Source: Planctomycetota bacterium (GTDB lineage: Bacteria; Planctomycetota; DG-23; SLPQ01). Taken from it: 12,673 nt of DNA. A program made the position numbers and the translations under genes. Under the pieces are notes generated by a model. The model was not told where the DNA came from. It ran no database searches and saw only the letters and a list, made by a program, of their open reading frames with translations. The stretch lies in NCBI GenBank assembly GCA_021160625.1, contig JAGHCE010000131.1, forward strand, positions 1 through 12,673, written 5' to 3'. Positions 6,059 to 12,673 of this stretch are shown here, piece after piece; positions within the stretch are counted from its first letter, which is position 1; the number at the start of each line of letters is the position of its first letter.

Positions 6059-7096
6059 CTACTTCCACAGGGAGGACTTGCGGACGGCGTCGAGCACCCC
6101 GATGGTCTCCCGCACTGATTCCGGCGTCACCAGCAGCTTGGTGCCTCTGCGGACGGCCTTGTAGAGGTTGTCGTAGAGGTCGGGGTACGCTTTTTTTGGC
6201 TTGGCGGGGACGGCCTTTTCCTTCCAGGGGAGGCGGTCGTCGTTGCCATATTGGCGGTCGGCGGGGGCTTTCGGGTCGACCTTTATTTTGGGGGCCTTTT
6301 TCGGATCGAAGTACTTGATGGTCGCCTCTTCGCCGGTAATCCGCATCGACCCGTACGTGCCGCAGACGAGCCACTTGGGCTCGGGAAAGGCGCAGGCGTA
6401 GGACTGTTCCACCTCCAGGAGGCGGCCGTCTTTGCCCCGGATGACGACCTTGAGAAAGTCGTCGGCGTCGCCGGCGGTGACAGTGTGCTTGAGGTCGCCC
6501 CATACGCTCTCGACGGGCCCGTCGAGGAGCCTCAGGATGCCGTCGACGGCGTGGACGCCGTTGTTGTTGAGGTAGCCTCCGCCGAAGCGCTTGAGCTGCT
6601 GCCAGTCGTTGCGGCGAAAGAAGCTCTGAGATGCAAGGCGTATCCAGAAGACCTTCCCCAGGAGCTTCGAATCGATCGTCTCCCGGATGAATCTCAGGTC
6701 GTCCGCCTTGCGGGCTGACTGGTTAACGGTCAGGACCCTGCGGGCCTTCTTTGCAGCCGCCATCATCCTGTCCATTTCTCTGACCGACATTGCCGCCGGC
6801 TTCTCGACGAGAACGTGGCAGCCGGCCCGAAGCGCCTCTATCGTATGGGCGCAGTGGTCCACCGAGCGCGTGCATATTACCGCGAGCTGGGCCACGTCGG
6901 CCTTGAGAGCGTCCTTGAGTGTCGCGAAGGTCCGGCACCCGTAGACCTGTTGCGCCTCCTTCCTTCGCGCGGCAATGGTGTCAACCACCGCCGTCACTTC
7001 GAAGCGGGGATTCTCGGCGACCTTCTTGATGTGATGGTCCCACCCGATGCGGCCGAGACCGACAATCAACGTACGTACGACTTTACCTTTTGCCAT
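6059..7096 (-). CDS. Gfo/Idh/MocA family NAD(P)-dependent oxidoreductase
   Basis: 345 residues, usual for the family. The ATG at 7096 is preceded by GGAAGGAG seven bases upstream; an upstream in-frame ATG at 7135 lacks this. Residues 8-40 are the Rossmann fold with GLGRIG (13-18) and an acidic end to beta-2 (VVD, 37-39). EKP (98-100) carries the family lysine. The C-terminal domain has GGGYLNNNGVHAVD (172-185), with His182 at the usual active-site position. Members oxidise or reduce sugars, inositols and related polyols, or process glycosides. There is no signal peptide, so it is cytosolic. The substrate cannot be read from sequence. The nearest same-strand gene is the distant sulfatase, and the gene is divergent from the double TetR with a 275-bp gap, so control by that regulator is possible. 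Confidence 0.93.
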   Translation of the reverse strand: MAKGKVVRTLIVGLGRIGWDHHIKKVAENPRFEVTAVVDTIAARRKEAQQVYGCRTFATLKDALKADVAQLAVICTRSVDHCAHTIEALRAGCHVLVEKPAAMSVREMDRMMAAAKKARRVLTVNQSARKADDLRFIRETIDSKLLGKVFWIRLASQSFFRRNDWQQLKRFGGGYLNNNGVHAVDGILRLLDGPVESVWGDLKHTVTAGDADDFLKVVIRGKDGRLLEVEQSYACAFPEPKWLVCGTYGSMRITGEEATIKYFDPKKAPKIKVDPKAPADRQYGNDDRLPWKEKAVPAKPKKAYPDLYDNLYKAVRRGTKLLVTPESVRETIGVLDAVRKSSLWK

Positions 7097-7174
7097 TGTA
7101 TGCTCCTTCCAAACTGCCTCCGCCTCCCGGCGCATCTATGACGGCGCGCACGCGGAAAACTTGCGTTCCCGAAA

Positions 7175-7202
7175 AGCCTACAACTCACGCCCCTCTCGTC
7201 AA
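7175..7202 (-). promoter_or_regulatory. Weak candidate promoter for the dehydrogenase
   Basis: On the minus strand TTGACG (7202-7197) and TAGGCT (7180-7175) are 16 bp apart, about 80 bp upstream of the dehydrogenase start. The -10 match is poor. Nothing better was seen in the 275-bp divergent region. Confidence 0.25.
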
Positions 7203-7224
7203 GGCCCCCCACGTGCAATTGTTC

Positions 7225-7253
7225 TTGACCGCGGCGGGCATACCGTCTATTAT
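7225..7253 (+). promoter_or_regulatory. Promoter of the tandem TetR gene
   Basis: TTGACC (7225-7230) and TATTAT (7248-7253) are exactly 17 bp apart, one mismatch each to consensus. GTCTA (7245-7249) overlaps the -10. The same half-site occurs at almost the same distance from a TTGAC in the element at 8024-8053, suggesting related regulation. The left half-site is not preserved here. Confidence 0.5.
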
Positions 7254-7371
7254 TCGTTTCGGCAGGAACCCGGAACATACCATCGTCAGCCAATCCCGCA
7301 GGCGGCGAGCAAACAGTCCGGCGCAAACGTGGCTTGCTCGCAAAGGACTTGACCGAGGGGGGGGCGGCATA

Positions 7372-8628
7372 ATGCCACGCACCGGCGGCCGGCAACGGCG
7401 AGAAAACATTACGAAGCAGGCGGCGCTGCTCTTCCGGACAAAGGGCTACAACCAAACCGGCATCCGGGACATCCTCAAGGCGGCGAACATCTCACGCGGT
7501 GCGTTCTACTTCCATTTCAAATCCAAGAAGGCCCTCGGTGCGGTAGTCGTCGAGTACTACCGCCTAGAGCTGCCGCGTATCTTTGATGAGGCCTTTGCGA
7601 CGGGAGGCTGGGCCCGCGGCGTGCGGAGGTTCATTGAACTCTTCCTCGGAACTCCCGAAGAGCCGCGGATGTTCGCTATGCCGCTTACGTACCTTGGCTT
7701 GGAGTTTGCTGATACCGACACGCAGCTTCTGGATGCGGTTGCCTGCGTGCTCAGTGTGACTGAAGAGAGGCTGGCCGAAGAGCTTGCCCGCCACGGCTAT
7801 CCTGCGCGTGCGTGCCGTCGGCGCGCCGCCACTATTACGGCCTGCCTTGAGGGGCACGCGCTGAGGCTCACGATTTACAAGGATCCGCGCTGCATCACCC
7901 AGGCCGCCAAAGACATCATTGCCCTGGGCCGGACACCGAAGAAAGTCGCCCGGCACCGCAATGCGTCAACAACCCTGCCCGCGGCGGCTCGCGACCGGGT
8001 CGATATTTTTGTGAAAAACCATCTTGACTTGATAGACAGCCGGTCTACTATATCCAATGGGAATGGACGAGTTGCAGGGGCGACGGCAAAACGTCGTGAG
8101 ATTTTGGCGGAAGCGGCGGTTCTTTTCTGGAGCCGTGGCTTTCAGGCTGCGACGGTGGAAGAGATCTTGAGCCGTTGTGGTGTACCGAAAGGCTCTTTCC
8201 AGTATTATTTCAAGAGCAAGCGCGCCTTGGCCACTAGGGTCTTTGAAGGCTACAAGCGGCAGTTTGAGGCGGCTTTCAGCACGGTCTTCGCAGCTGGCAG
8301 CTGGTGCGAGGCGGTTGAGGCTTTCTGTTACCTGCTGGAACGTCTTGGGATAAGCGCCGAGGCCAAGAGGCTCCCCTTGGCCACTATGGCTTTGGAGCTT
8401 TCCTGTTGCAACCGCGTGCTGGCGCGCAAGGTATCGAGCATACTGAAGGATTCGGAGAAGAGTTTCGCGCAGGCGCTGCAGCGGTACTACCCGCGCAGAA
8501 AGACCGGCGGCCAGAGAGCGGCCCTTGCAGTGGCCCTCTGGCACGGCCACTTGGCAAGGCTCGTAATACATCGCGACGGCGCGATCCTGCAGCAGCTGGC
8601 CGAAGACATGGTCGAGGCAGGTGGGTAG
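7372..8628 (+). CDS. Tandem (double) TetR/AcrR-type transcriptional regulator in one chain
   Basis: 418 residues, about twice the usual 190-210. Unit 1 (about 1-190) has a TetR helix-turn-helix (TKQAALLFRTKGYNQTG, 14-30; NISRGAFYFHFKSKKAL, 39-55) and a helical ligand/dimer domain. Unit 2 (about 239-418) repeats the pattern (LAEAAVLFWSRGFQAATVEE; VPKGSFQYYFKSKRAL, 271-286). The C-terminal domains also correspond: FATGGWARGV with FAAGSWCEAV, and LEGHALRLTIYKDP with WHGHLARLVIHRDG. This points to an old tandem duplication. TetR proteins normally bind DNA as homodimers and release it on ligand binding; one chain could act as a pseudo-dimer. The linker (about 191-238) looks like translated intergenic DNA. 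The ATG at 7372 follows GAGGGGGGGG. There are no stops between the units, but an unnoticed indel or real fusion must be told apart. Targets are unknown. Confidence 0.85.
   Translation: MPRTGGRQRRENITKQAALLFRTKGYNQTGIRDILKAANISRGAFYFHFKSKKALGAVVVEYYRLELPRIFDEAFATGGWARGVRRFIELFLGTPEEPRMFAMPLTYLGLEFADTDTQLLDAVACVLSVTEERLAEELARHGYPARACRRRAATITACLEGHALRLTIYKDPRCITQAAKDIIALGRTPKKVARHRNASTTLPAAARDRVDIFVKNHLDLIDSRSTISNGNGRVAGATAKRREILAEAAVLFWSRGFQAATVEEILSRCGVPKGSFQYYFKSKRALATRVFEGYKRQFEAAFSTVFAAGSWCEAVEAFCYLLERLGISAEAKRLPLATMALELSCCNRVLARKVSSILKDSEKSFAQALQRYYPRRKTGGQRAALAVALWHGHLARLVIHRDGAILQQLAEDMVEAGG
8024..8053 (+). promoter_or_regulatory. Promoter/operator-like element inside the TetR-TetR linker
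   Basis: TTGACT (8024-8029) lies 16 bp before TACTAT (8046-8051) or 19 bp before TATATC (8049-8054). Between them is a perfect inverted repeat TAGAC-AGCCG-GTCTA (8033-8047), similar in form to operators of NemR-like TetR/AcrR repressors. ATG codons at 8057 and 8063 follow, but they are one frame off from the second TetR unit. The element fits the autoregulated promoter of a once separate second gene, now read as linker codons. Confidence 0.45.
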
Positions 8629-8853
8629 GGCCGGGAGCACGCTGGATAAGTCGGCCGTCAGTAGCTGGCGGTGAGAATATCCAGCGGGATTTGTGGAACA
8701 ATGCAGAGAGAAAATCGGTTTTTGACATTGAGAATCTGATCGCCGGACGGGACCGCGATAATGCGAAATGACGCGTATGCGGAGCGCCGATTCCCGAAAG
8801 CGACCGATTTATCCAGAACCCTGGGGGCACTTGGCAAAAATTCCCCCCCAAGG
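8629..8853. other. Intergenic region after the TetR gene, no gene seen
   Basis: Short frames only. A perfect TTGACA at 8722-8727 has no -10 at a usable distance (GATAAT at 8757-8762 is 29 bp away). A possible pairing of CTTGG with CCAAG spans 8830-8852, around a run of seven Cs (8843-8849). Confidence 0.5.
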
Positions 8854-8884
8854 AGACAGGTTTCAGCCGGGTAGAAGCCTGTCT
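8854..8884 (+). other. 11-bp RNA hairpin just before the terminator
   Basis: AGACAGGTTTC (8854-8864) pairs with GAAGCCTGTCT (8874-8884) over 11 positions with one G-U, leaving a 9-base loop that contains CCGGG. The same CCGGG is the left arm of the terminator that begins four bases later, so the loop could compete for its right arm. Confidence 0.5.
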
Positions 8885-8888
8885 TATG

Positions 8889-8913
8889 CCGGGTCCCCCG
8901 GGTTCTTTTTTTT
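8889..8913 (+). terminator. Rho-independent terminator upstream of the GH1 gene
   Basis: CCGGG (8889-8893), loop TCC and CCCGG (8897-8901) are followed by GTTC and eight Ts (8906-8913). It can end TetR transcripts about 260 bases after the stop, which insulates the GH1 gene, or act as an attenuator in a GH1 leader. Confidence 0.6.
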
Positions 8914-9120
8914 ACTTGCCGGTTTACACACAAAGGTGCGCCGGTTTCCACGGCAGCATTTCCCGCAACATATCCGTGATTGCCCCTGACAGAGGTCCTT
9001 GCAATACGTCTGTGCCCTTTACAAACCCCCTGCCGAATTGGATAAATGGGACTTCGGCCGCTGTAGGCTTTTTACCCGAGGGCTTTAGGTTTGCTGTTTG
9101 CAAACGGAGTGGAGGCAGGT
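8914..9120 (+). promoter_or_regulatory. Upstream region of the GH1 gene with repeats and a palindrome
   Basis: GCCGGTTT(A/C)CAC occurs twice as a direct repeat (8918-8929 and 8940-8951), 22 bp apart, about two helical turns. A perfect 10-bp palindrome GTTTGCAAAC (9096-9105) lies just upstream of the Shine-Dalgarno GGAGG (9111-9115), where a bound repressor could block expression. I could not place a convincing promoter. Confidence 0.35.
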
Positions 9121-10464
9121 ATGCACGTGCAATTCGGAGAGGATTTCCTGTGGGGCGCGGCGACGGCCGCTTACCAGATTGAAGGCGCCGCAAGCGAAGA
9201 CGGCAAGGGCATCAGCATCTGGGACACATTCGCCCATAAGGCGTGGCGCACGGCCGGCGGCGATACCGGCGACGTGGCCTGCGATCACTACCACAGGTAT
9301 GCCGAAGACGTGGCGATTATGAAAGAACTGGGCCTGAAGGCATATCGCTTTTCGATTGCCTGGCCGCGCATACTGCCGGATGGAAAAGGCAAGGTCAACC
9401 AGAAGGGCCTCGACTTCTACAAGCGCCTCACGGACGCGCTCCTGGAGGCCGGCATAAAGCCCTTCGCGACGCTCTATCACTGGGACCTTCCGCAGCCGCT
9501 CGAAGACGCAGGCGGCTGGCCCAATCGCGACACGGCCGGGCATTTCGCCGACTATGCGCGCGTGATGTACGACGCCCTGGGTGAGAGCGTCGACGGATGG
9601 TTCACGCTGAACGAGCCGATATGCACGGTGGGCGGCTACCGCAGCGGATGGTCGGCTCCCGGACGCAATTCGCTGCCGGACGCCCTTGCCGCGGCGCACA
9701 CGCTGCTTGTGGGCCATGGGATGGCGGTCAAGGCCTTCAGGGCGTCCCAGGCACGGGGGAAAATCGGGATTGTCCTAAACCTCGACGACCTCGAGCCGGC
9801 GGATGATTCACCGGCCAACGTTGCGGCGTACCAGCGCGAGGACGCCTGCACAAACCGCTGGTACCTCGACCCGGTCTTCGGGAGGGGCTATCCGGAGGCC
9901 CTGCTGAACTGGTACGGAAAAGAGATGTGCCCGGTACACAATTGCGATATGGAGACCATCGCCCAAGAGATGGACTTTCTCGGGCTGAACTACTATGCCG
10001 GCCACCGCATCCAGGCGATGCCCCAGGGAGGGGACCTCAAGACCGCTTCCGAGAAACTCCGGGCAGAGGGAACCGAGCTTACGGATATGGGATGGGGCGT
10101 CTGGCCCGAGGGCCTCTACAGGATACTGACGCGCCTGAAGGACGAGTACGGCAACCCCCCGGTTTACGTCACCGAAAACGGTATGGCCAACCACGACGAG
10201 GTGGGCGCCGACGGCACGGTAAACGACACCGCCCGGATTGATTACCTGGCGGCGCACTTCGCCGCCGCCGGGAGGGCGATTGCAGGGGGCGTGGATCTCA
10301 GGGGGTACTTCGTCTGGTCGCTTATGGACAACTTCGAGTGGGCGTGGGGCTACTCAAAGCGCTTCGGCCTCGTCCACGTCGACTATCCGACGGGCCGCCG
10401 CACCCTGAAGGAGTCCGCGAAGTGGTACTCGCGCGTCATCGCCGAAAACGGACTGGATATCTGA
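9121..10464 (+). CDS. Glycoside hydrolase family 1 beta-glucosidase
   Basis: 447 residues, the normal GH1 length. It hydrolyses the non-reducing terminal beta-glucosyl (or related beta-glycosyl) unit of disaccharides and short oligosaccharides with retention of configuration. The N-terminal GH1 signature is present (FLWGAATAAYQIEGA, 9-23). The acid/base Glu165 lies in TLNEP (162-166) and the nucleophile Glu352 in YVTENG (349-354). The glycone-site segment is at 399-420 (WSLMDNFEWAWGYSKRFG). Asn164, His120 and Trp121 are also at expected positions. All catalytic residues are intact and there is no signal peptide, so it is cytosolic and would act on imported oligosaccharides. The start at 9121 has GGAGG five bases upstream; an in-frame TTG at 9091 is less likely. 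The 6-phospho-specific subgroup cannot be ruled out from sequence alone, but no PTS gene is near. Confidence 0.97.
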   Translation: MHVQFGEDFLWGAATAAYQIEGAASEDGKGISIWDTFAHKAWRTAGGDTGDVACDHYHRYAEDVAIMKELGLKAYRFSIAWPRILPDGKGKVNQKGLDFYKRLTDALLEAGIKPFATLYHWDLPQPLEDAGGWPNRDTAGHFADYARVMYDALGESVDGWFTLNEPICTVGGYRSGWSAPGRNSLPDALAAAHTLLVGHGMAVKAFRASQARGKIGIVLNLDDLEPADDSPANVAAYQREDACTNRWYLDPVFGRGYPEALLNWYGKEMCPVHNCDMETIAQEMDFLGLNYYAGHRIQAMPQGGDLKTASEKLRAEGTELTDMGWGVWPEGLYRILTRLKDEYGNPPVYVTENGMANHDEVGADGTVNDTARIDYLAAHFAAAGRAIAGGVDLRGYFVWSLMDNFEWAWGYSKRFGLVHVDYPTGRRTLKESAKWYSRVIAENGLDI

Positions 10465-10510
10465 TCCGCTTGCGCCGGGGAACGGTTTCACTCCAGGCAG
10501 CCGCTTTCCC

Positions 10511-10540
10511 TTGGACGCCCGGCCGGGTATCGGGTAGATT
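10511..10540 (+). promoter_or_regulatory. Weak candidate promoter for the RDD-SpoIIM gene
   Basis: TTGGAC (10511-10516) and TAGATT (10535-10540) are 18 bp apart, with a CCCGGCCGGG palindrome (10518-10527) in the spacer. Matches are modest. The gap after GH1 is 134 bp with no clear terminator, so read-through from GH1 is also possible. Confidence 0.25.
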
Positions 10541-10598
10541 ACGTGCCGTGGAACTCACAAGACCCCGCAGATGACGCGCTCCGGACGGGCTTGGTGAT

Positions 10599-12374
10599 AT
10601 GGCCGAATCCGAAACACCTGATCTCATTCTCATCGAGACGCCGGAAAACGTCAGGTTCACTTTCCGGGCTGCGGGCGTCGGCGTACGCGCCCTGGCGTAC
10701 CTGATAGACCTCGTCTTCCGCATGTTGCCGGTTCTGGCCATAGCCATCATTCTCTCGCTTACCGGGGGCCTCCTGGATATTCTCGGGGCCGCGAGCATAG
10801 TGCAGGCGCTGTGCGTCATCGGTGTGTTCCTGATGCAGTGGGGCTACTACGTGCTGTTCGAAACCTTATGGAACGGCCGGACGCCGGGGAAGCGCTACAT
10901 AGGCATCCGGGTGGTGATGGACGGCGGCTACCCCGTGACCTTCACGGCCTCTGCGGTGCGCAACCTCGTCAGGATACTCGACGCACTTCCGGGGTTATAT
11001 GCCTTCGGCGTGTTGTCTTCCTTCATCAGCAGGCACGGCAAGCGGCTCGGGGACTTCGCAGCAGGCACGATAGTAGTGAAGGAGGAGCCATTCGACATCC
11101 GGTATTTGAGCGTCATTGAAAACGCCTCCGCGCCCTCGCCGGCCACGACCGCCGCCGCCGTGCGGCTCTCTCCGGCCGAGGTGGACCTCGTGGCGCGGTA
11201 CCTCCAGAGGCAGGACAACTTCGATGCATACCATCGCGAGGACATCGCAAAAAAGATCGTCGAAAAAATCGCACCCAGGGTCACCCGGCCGTCGAGGGCC
11301 CTGGAGTACCTGCTGGAAAAGGGCAACTACTCCAAGTACCTCGAAGCGGTCCTGGCACTGGCCGAAGACGCAGCGCCCGAGCGCGGCGACACTGGTGTGA
11401 ACCGCTTCGTGAAAACCCACAAGGAGGACTGGCTGCGCCTCGTGCACCTGACGGGCAGGATTGACAAGGGCGGCCTTTCGTCCCTCGACCCCGCCGGGCT
11501 GCGCGACGTGACCCGCCTGTACCGGCGCTTGGCGGGGGACCTGGCCTACGCCGAGACGTTCTTCGGCGCCACCGACCTGACGCGCTTTCTTAATTCGCTG
11601 CTCGGCCGCGCGCACAACCACATCTACCGGGCCCCGCGCCGCTCGGTAAAGGGGCTGGCCGAGTTCTTCAGGAGCGGCTTCCCGGCGCTCTTCCAGCGCA
11701 ACCTGCGTTATTTTGCCCTGTCGCTTTACATATTCCTGGGGGCGATGCTCTTCGGAGTCCTCGCCTTCGCCGCCGATAGCCGCACAGCCGGGCTCGTGCT
11801 GCCGCAACGCGTGATTGAAAACGTTCACGAACACGAAATGTGGACGCGGGACGTCTTCGCCGTCACACCCGCCTCGTTTGCCTCGGCGGCGATACTCACC
11901 AACAACATAACCGTCACGTTCGCAGCGTTCGGGCTCGGCCTGGCCGTGGGGCTCGGCAGTATGTACATACTGGTCCTAAACGGCATGATGTTCGGCGTGG
12001 TGCTGATGCTGACCGGCGCGCACGGGATGTCGTATGATCTCTGGAGCTTCGTGGGTGCGCACGGCTTTATCGAACTATTCATAATAATCCTCGCAGGCGC
12101 CGGAGGACTCAGGATGGGCCTGTCCCTCCTCGCGCCGGGGGACCTGCCCCGCCTGGAATCGCTCAAGACCGGTGCGACGGAAGGGGTGCTGATGGTACTG
12201 GGAGGGGCACCGGTTCTCGTCGTGGCCGGCCTCGTGGAGGGCTTTATCTCTCCGCAGGAATCGATACCGGGGTGGGTGAAGATTGTTTTCGGCTTGGCCC
12301 TGCTGGCGGCGCTGGTGCTTTACCTAGGCCGCCCGGTAAGCCAGGGCGCCGGGAAACCGGGCAAGTCAGAGTAG
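10599..12374 (+). CDS. RDD-SpoIIM (DUF95) fusion membrane protein
   Basis: 591 residues. Residues 22-170 are an RDD domain: RALAYLID (30-37), two transmembrane segments (about 40-58 and 66-90), NGRTPGKR (92-99), RNLVRILD (121-128) and GKRLGDFAAGTIVV (147-160). Residues 185-260 are soluble and helical, as in the tails of RDD proteins of this type. Residues 270-560 match SpoIIM/DUF95: DWLRLVHLTGRI, LYRRLAGDLAYAETFF, LNSLLGRAHNHIYR (332-344), then several membrane helices including NGMMFGVVLMLTG and WSFVGAHGFIELFIIILAG, and a last helix near 561-577. The usual SpoIIM 'PHG' is 'AHG' here. The two domains are commonly separate adjacent genes in clusters with DUF58 and MoxR proteins; here they are one chain. 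It is an inner-membrane protein of unknown activity, probably in envelope function or transport. The Shine-Dalgarno is weak (GGTGAT). Confidence 0.9.
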   Translation: MAESETPDLILIETPENVRFTFRAAGVGVRALAYLIDLVFRMLPVLAIAIILSLTGGLLDILGAASIVQALCVIGVFLMQWGYYVLFETLWNGRTPGKRYIGIRVVMDGGYPVTFTASAVRNLVRILDALPGLYAFGVLSSFISRHGKRLGDFAAGTIVVKEEPFDIRYLSVIENASAPSPATTAAAVRLSPAEVDLVARYLQRQDNFDAYHREDIAKKIVEKIAPRVTRPSRALEYLLEKGNYSKYLEAVLALAEDAAPERGDTGVNRFVKTHKEDWLRLVHLTGRIDKGGLSSLDPAGLRDVTRLYRRLAGDLAYAETFFGATDLTRFLNSLLGRAHNHIYRAPRRSVKGLAEFFRSGFPALFQRNLRYFALSLYIFLGAMLFGVLAFAADSRTAGLVLPQRVIENVHEHEMWTRDVFAVTPASFASAAILTNNITVTFAAFGLGLAVGLGSMYILVLNGMMFGVVLMLTGAHGMSYDLWSFVGAHGFIELFIIILAGAGGLRMGLSLLAPGDLPRLESLKTGATEGVLMVLGGAPVLVVAGLVEGFISPQESIPGWVKIVFGLALLAALVLYLGRPVSQGAGKPGKSE

Positions 12375-12673
12375 TCCCCTGTACTTTATCTCAAGGTAGC
12401 GGCTGACCGCGGCGGTGCTCAAGGTGTCGGCCGGGACGTGCACGGTGAGCACGCCGCTGTTTTGAAGCTTGGCAAGCACGGTCTCGGCCTCCGCCACGAG
12501 CTCCGACGCCACAACGCGGCGGTAGAGGTTCGACGCGTCACGGGCCGTAAGGCGCGCCTCGGCCAGGCAGTCGCTGTCCTGGATGCTCACGCACAGCGGC
12601 AGGTGATACCTTGCGAGCTGGAGGTTATACTTGACGAGCGCTCCCGTGCTGCCGAGGTTGGCAAGGTCCGTGA
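12366..12673 (-). CDS. DUF58 (MoxR-associated) protein, C-terminal part, cut by window edge
   Basis: 101 codons plus the stop are visible; the gene continues past the right edge. The frame reads LVKYNLQLARYHLPLCVSIQD, then ASNLYRRVVASELVAEAETV, and ends RYLEIKYRGLL. This matches the C-terminal end of DUF58 proteins: a von-Willebrand-like region, then a helix with YRR.VA.EL and a conserved ending like RYLEIK..GLL. DUF58 proteins are often encoded beside a MoxR AAA ATPase, with RDD and SpoIIM proteins in the same clusters. This supports the adjacent RDD-SpoIIM call. The gene is convergent with RDD-SpoIIM and the two coding ends overlap by nine bases (12366-12374), so they are not one operon. 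Confidence 0.85.
   Translation of the reverse strand, partial: TDLANLGSTGALVKYNLQLARYHLPLCVSIQDSDCLAEARLTARDASNLYRRVVASELVAEAETVLAKLQNSGVLTVHVPADTLSTAAVSRYLEIKYRGLL

Noticed and set aside
5978..6118. 46-codon frame with zinc-ribbon-like Cys/His spacing
   Set aside because: Half of it is antisense to the conserved C-terminus of the dehydrogenase; too short and probably fortuitous.
7090..7371. In-frame upstream extension of the TetR gene
   Set aside because: It overlaps the start of the divergent dehydrogenase and the candidate TetR promoter. TetR DNA-binding domains normally begin within about 10-20 residues of the start, as with the ATG at 7372.
8722..8762. TTGACA and GATAAT as a GH1 promoter
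   Set aside because: The boxes are 29 bp apart, far outside the working range, and both lie upstream of a terminator.

Overview
The window is about 60% GC by eye and reads like a chromosomal segment of a free-living Gram-negative-type bacterium. A sulfatase, a Gfo/Idh/MocA oxidoreductase, a GH1 beta-glucosidase and a set of secreted TPR-type proteins occur together. That mix is typical of Planctomycetota, Lentisphaerota and related candidate phyla, but no marker gene here fixes the phylum. I see no tRNA, rRNA, CRISPR array, transposase or phage gene.

Layout. (1) 1-276, minus: the N-terminus of a sulfatase that runs off the left edge. (2) 277-647: an intergenic region with a strong 47-bp imperfect inverted repeat and a sigma70-like promoter. 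(3) 648-5848, plus: four consecutive genes for exported proteins. They are a TPR-like protein with a C-terminal membrane anchor, a TPR protein, a protein with a possible Ig-like region, and an alpha-helical protein. None has a function I can name. The last three are tightly spaced and form an operon behind a promoter whose -35/-10 spacer contains a run of ten Gs. This is the geometry of slipped-strand, phase-variable promoters. (4) 5849-6058: a degenerate patch with a near-copy of the 3' end of the first gene of the cluster, including its stop codon and the bases after it. (5) 6059-7096, minus: a Gfo/Idh/MocA dehydrogenase. (6) 7372-8628, plus: one reading frame encoding two complete TetR-type regulators in tandem. 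The linker DNA still looks like a promoter plus operator. (7) 8629-9120: an intergenic region with an 11-bp hairpin, a Rho-independent terminator and repeats upstream of the GH1 gene. (8) 9121-10464, plus: a GH1 beta-glucosidase with both catalytic glutamates. (9) 10599-12374, plus: an RDD-SpoIIM (DUF95) fusion membrane protein. (10) 12366-12673, minus: the C-terminus of a DUF58 protein, overlapping the RDD-SpoIIM gene tail to tail.

How the genes may work together. The sulfatase, dehydrogenase and beta-glucosidase fit breakdown of sulfated or plant/algal glycans, but they are separate transcription units. The double TetR lies between the dehydrogenase (divergent) and the glucosidase (co-directional) and could control either one. 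RDD, SpoIIM and DUF58 proteins commonly sit with a MoxR ATPase in cell-envelope clusters, and the right end probably belongs to such a locus. The best candidates for new biology are the secreted cluster with its poly-G promoter, the single-chain double TetR with a regulatory site inside its coding sequence, and the duplicated anchor tail. All assignments come from reading the sequence; no database search was run.
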